From NCBI GenBank assembly GCA_021163175.1, contig JAGGXG010000119.1, positions 1 to 7,702 on the forward strand: a DNA stretch of 7,702 bases, given 5' to 3'. The first letter of the stretch is position 1; the number at the start of each line of letters is the position of its first letter. This DNA comes from Thermoplasmata archaeon. GTDB taxonomy: Archaea; Thermoplasmatota; E2; UBA202; JdFR-43. Positions 6,106 through 7,702 of the stretch are shown piece after piece. The notes beneath the pieces were generated by a model, which did not search any database, was not told the origin of the DNA, and saw nothing but the letters and a program-made list of their open reading frames with translations. The translations under genes were made by a program, and so were the position numbers.

Positions 6106-7049
6106 TTTATCACCATGTTATCAAGCCTTATATCGACTCCACCAGTTGTAACTGGCACACCCTGCATTGGATCTCCTTTCCCGCATGTGGCTGCATAAAA
6201 TTCAAGGTTTTTTCCCATGGCAACAACATTTTTATAAAAGAAAGGTGTTGTAAACTCGATTGCTGGATGATATGCTATTCCATCTATCTCGCCATCTTTT
6301 ATTATATAAGCCTCCTGCCCAACATACTTTTGATTATATCTAACATCGTCTATATTCCACTCCATATATGTTTTTATATAAACCCCTTCTTTTATGCCCT
6401 CAAGCATCTCATCAAAGCTATAATCGCCTGGCATGAAATATGTGTTAGCCATCCTAACAATGGGCTCTTTCCCATAGGCGGCGCGGGCGGCCGCATTGCT
6501 CTGGCTGCCCATTAAATATGCAGTGTAACGATTATGCAAAAATTCGTTTATGATGCCATTTTTTATCAGAAGCCTTTTCCTCGCTTTTATGCCCTCATCA
6601 TCATATTTATAGTAGCCATAGCTTCCTTTTATTGTTGGATCATCTGCAACACTCACTATGTGGCTCCCAAATTCCTTTCCCAGCAGGCTTGGCTTAACAA
6701 AAGATTTTCCAGCCTGAGCTGCCTCTCTTCCAATGATGCGATCAGCTTCCCAAGGATGACCGCAGCTTTCATGGGCTATCAAACCTGTGACGTAGGGCGA
6801 GAGCACCACGCTACCTTTCTTTGGTGCCTTTTGCCCCTTTTCAATCAAATCACGCAAAAATTTTGAATCATGCTCTATGTGTTGCTCAACATTCCATTCC
6901 TTTACCTTTTCCCATCCCCCAGTGTTTCCAAATTCTCTACTCATCTGCTCAACTCTCCCATTCGATTCTGTTATAAGATAATATAACGAAACCCTGGGAA
7001 TTTTTGAATATATCCTTGCTCCCTCGCTATTAACATAATATTTTTCCAT
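6102..7049 (-). CDS. tldD: TldD metallopeptidase, catalytic part (downstream of a frameshift)
   Basis: The 315-residue frame carries the catalytic core of TldD. The zinc motif HESCGH has His93, Glu94 and His98, and the third-ligand cysteine Cys289 is in AATCGKGDP. Other typical segments are EGVYIKTYMEWNIDDVR (221-237) and the C-terminal GGVDIRLDNMVI. TldD with TldE forms a heterodimeric zinc peptidase acting on unfolded or short peptides in the cytosol. The frame is open upstream of the Met at 7049: reading back gives ELDAISKNQKSFFYDDEI up to about 7107, where it meets the N-terminal domain in another frame. Removing one base there gives a continuous protein of 450 residues (6102-7455), the usual TldD size. 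The Met at 7049 has no ribosome binding site and is probably not the true start. All active-site residues are intact. Confidence 0.88.
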   Translation of the reverse strand: MEKYYVNSEGARIYSKIPRVSLYYLITESNGRVEQMSREFGNTGGWEKVKEWNVEQHIEHDSKFLRDLIEKGQKAPKKGSVVLSPYVTGLIAHESCGHPWEADRIIGREAAQAGKSFVKPSLLGKEFGSHIVSVADDPTIKGSYGYYKYDDEGIKARKRLLIKNGIINEFLHNRYTAYLMGSQSNAAARAAYGKEPIVRMANTYFMPGDYSFDEMLEGIKEGVYIKTYMEWNIDDVRYNQKYVGQEAYIIKDGEIDGIAYHPAIEFTTPFFYKNVVAMGKNLEFYAATCGKGDPMQGVPVTTGGVDIRLDNMVIK

Positions 7050-7095
7050 GATCTCGTCATCATAGAAAAAACTCTTTTGATTCTTTGAAATTGCA

Positions 7096-7455
7096 TCAAG
7101 CTCCTTTATATTCTATTTTTTCATCTATAGTTGCCTCTTTTCCTTTAACAACGTCTTTCCCTTCCTCCATTTTTTCATTTCCAAATTTAACGATATGCTT
7201 TATTCTAACCTTATTCTTCATTGCATTTTCTATCGCTTCCTTAACGCTTTTCCTGCTTAAAACATTTGAAAATGAAAAGCCAACAACGCCATCTTTTATT
7301 ATTCTTATTGAAAATCCATGGCGATGGAAGCTTTCCACTCCTTTTAACTCGCCAACAAAACTTATCCCGTTTCCTTTTATTTCCTCCACTCTTATTTCAG
7401 TATAATCTGCTTTCGATATCTTCAAGGCATACTCTGCAATATCTTCATCAAGCAT
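7096..7455 (-). CDS. tldD: TldD N-terminal domain (separated by a frameshift)
   Basis: The 119-residue frame matches the N-terminal domain of TldD: YTEIRVEEIKGNGISFVGEL (18-37), then ESFHRHGFSIRIIKDGVVGF (41-60) and SNVLSRKSVKEAIENAMKN (63-81). It lacks any catalytic residue and stops at TGA 7098-7096 just after entering the wrong frame (EYKGA-stop). In the +1 frame the sequence continues as KELDAISKNQ into the catalytic part. The ATG at 7455 is supported by a TATA-like box 25 bp upstream. It is best read as the 5' part of one tldD gene carrying a one-base insertion, or a sequencing error. A programmed frameshift or a genuine split protein is less likely. Confidence 0.85.
   Translation of the reverse strand: MLDEDIAEYALKISKADYTEIRVEEIKGNGISFVGELKGVESFHRHGFSIRIIKDGVVGFSFSNVLSRKSVKEAIENAMKNKVRIKHIVKFGNEKMEEGKDVVKGKEATIDEKIEYKGA
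7102..7110 (-). other. tldD: Frameshift junction within tldD
   Basis: On the minus strand TATAAAGGAGCTTGATG reads TAT-AAA-GGA-GCT-TGA in the upstream frame and AAG-GAG-CTT-GAT in the downstream frame. Removing one A from the AAA at 7107-7105 restores a 450-codon gene. The AAGGAG there resembles a Shine-Dalgarno sequence, but the ATG just after it (7095-7093) is not in the TldD frame. Confidence 0.8.
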
Positions 7456-7477
7456 AATGGTAAATGCAGGAAAGTAA

Positions 7478-7483
7478 TTTAAT
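7478..7483 (-). promoter_or_regulatory. TATA-like box of the tldD-tldE operon
   Basis: The minus-strand sequence ATTAAA, within AAAATTAAATTA, is centred about 25 bp upstream of the tldD ATG (first base 7455). It is preceded by the purine-rich AGGAGA, which could act as a BRE. No Shine-Dalgarno sequence is seen, so a leaderless message is likely. Confidence 0.4.
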
Positions 7484-7486
7484 TTT

Positions 7487-7514
7487 CTCCTATGTGAATC
7501 CTCCTATGTGAATC
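7487..7514. repeat. Perfect 14-bp tandem repeat, two copies
   Basis: The unit CTCCTATGTGAATC occurs at 7487-7500 and again at 7501-7514, followed by CTCC (7515-7518), the start of a third copy. It directly abuts the likely tldD promoter box, so it could be a paired operator for a regulator. It could also be a recent slippage duplication. Confidence 0.9.
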
Positions 7515-7557
7515 CTCCGCTTAATATTAATTGCTGATCATCTTATATTTTTTGCGT

Positions 7558-7572
7558 TCTCCTATCCGGAGA
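7558..7572. promoter_or_regulatory. Short inverted repeat, possible operator
   Basis: TCTCC (7558-7562) and GGAGA (7568-7572) are perfectly complementary around a 5-bp centre. The site lies about 20 bp upstream of the TATA-like box of the rightmost gene. The TCTCCTAT half also occurs in the tandem repeat nearby, so both might belong to one regulatory site family. Function is speculative. Confidence 0.25.
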
Positions 7573-7590
7573 CCATCAACTTAAGAATAA

Positions 7591-7598
7591 TTTTATAG
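7591..7598 (+). promoter_or_regulatory. TATA-like box of the rightmost gene
   Basis: TTTTATAG is centred about 23.5 bp before the ATG at 7618. The intervening sequence contains CCTCC but no Shine-Dalgarno sequence, so the transcript is probably leaderless. Confidence 0.45.
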
Positions 7599-7617
7599 TT
7601 CCTCCTTAATTTTTCCC

Positions 7618-7702
7618 ATGAATGAGGGGATGGGAATAATCGAAAGGATAGCGAAATGGATAGAAGAGAAGAAAATTTTTGTTAGAGAAAGAAAAAGCAA
7701 TG
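7618..7702 (+). CDS. Unrecognised protein, N-terminal start (3' truncated)
   Basis: An open frame from ATG 7618 runs off the right edge after 28 codons. It begins MNEGMGIIERIAKWIEEKK and continues IFVRERKSN. A second in-frame ATG at 7630 is an alternative start, but the TATA-like box at 7591-7598 sits 23.5 bp before 7618, the spacing seen for the other genes here. The segment is a charged, likely amphipathic helix without signal peptide or recognisable motif. No function can be given. It is divergent from tldD across a 162-bp spacer containing the repeats. Confidence 0.55.
   Translation, partial: MNEGMGIIERIAKWIEEKKIFVRERKSN

Noticed and set aside
4996..6866. Several plus-strand open frames opposite tldD and tldE (for example 4996-5457 and 6534-6866), and similar ones opposite the aminotransferase.
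   Set aside because: They lie wholly antisense to well-supported conserved genes, are rich in Cys/Ser/Ile/Phe as expected of shadow frames, and lack promoters or family resemblance.
7093..7110. AAGGAG followed by ATG inside tldD as an internal translation start.
   Set aside because: The ATG (7095-7093) opens a frame different from the TldD catalytic part, so it cannot explain expression of the downstream half.
1..7702. CRISPR array, insertion sequence, toxin-antitoxin pair or defence island.
   Set aside because: No regularly spaced repeats, terminal inverted repeats, transposase or defence-gene families were found; the only tandem repeat is the two-copy 14-mer at 7487-7514.

Overview
The window looks like chromosomal DNA of a euryarchaeon, possibly a relative of the Thermoplasmatota. 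The evidence is an A+T-rich sequence with heavy use of ATA (Ile) and AGA/AGG (Arg), start codons without Shine-Dalgarno sites but with TATA-like boxes centred 22-25 bp upstream (leaderless layout), a class II tRNA-Leu gene without an encoded CCA end, and archaeal-type protein families. The lineage is an inference; no rRNA or other marker gene is present.

Layout, left to right: (1) the 3' end of an archaeal ATP-NAD kinase-like gene (+) overlaps tail-to-tail with a complete PLP-dependent aminotransferase gene (-). (2) An 88-bp divergent spacer separates this from a decayed sulfotransferase gene (+, 1541-2496). It carries four apparent single-base losses, an in-frame TGA and an apparent internal deletion. 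It still overlaps tail-to-tail by 7 bp with an intact NAD-dependent epimerase/dehydratase gene (-). (3) A 285-bp spacer follows. (4) Next is a 353-aa transcription regulator (+) made of two tandem copies of a winged-helix plus effector-like module. Its last codons run into a tRNA-Leu(UAG) gene, and it uses the D-loop TAA as its stop codon. (5) On the minus strand a tldD-tldE pair ends one base after the tRNA. The two genes are joined by an ATGA overlap, and tldD is split by an apparent +1 frameshift after its N-terminal domain. (6) A 162-bp divergent spacer holds a perfect 14-bp tandem repeat and a short inverted repeat. (7) The first 28 codons of an unrecognised gene (+) close the window.

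TldD and TldE homologues form a two-subunit zinc metallopeptidase, so the last two minus-strand genes very probably act together. The other genes are single transcription units on alternating strands and show no common pathway. I see no CRISPR array, intact insertion sequence or obvious new multi-gene system. The most noteworthy points are the regulator/tRNA/tldE junction, the tldD frameshift, the duplicated regulator architecture, the sulfotransferase pseudogene and the repeat beside the tldD promoter.
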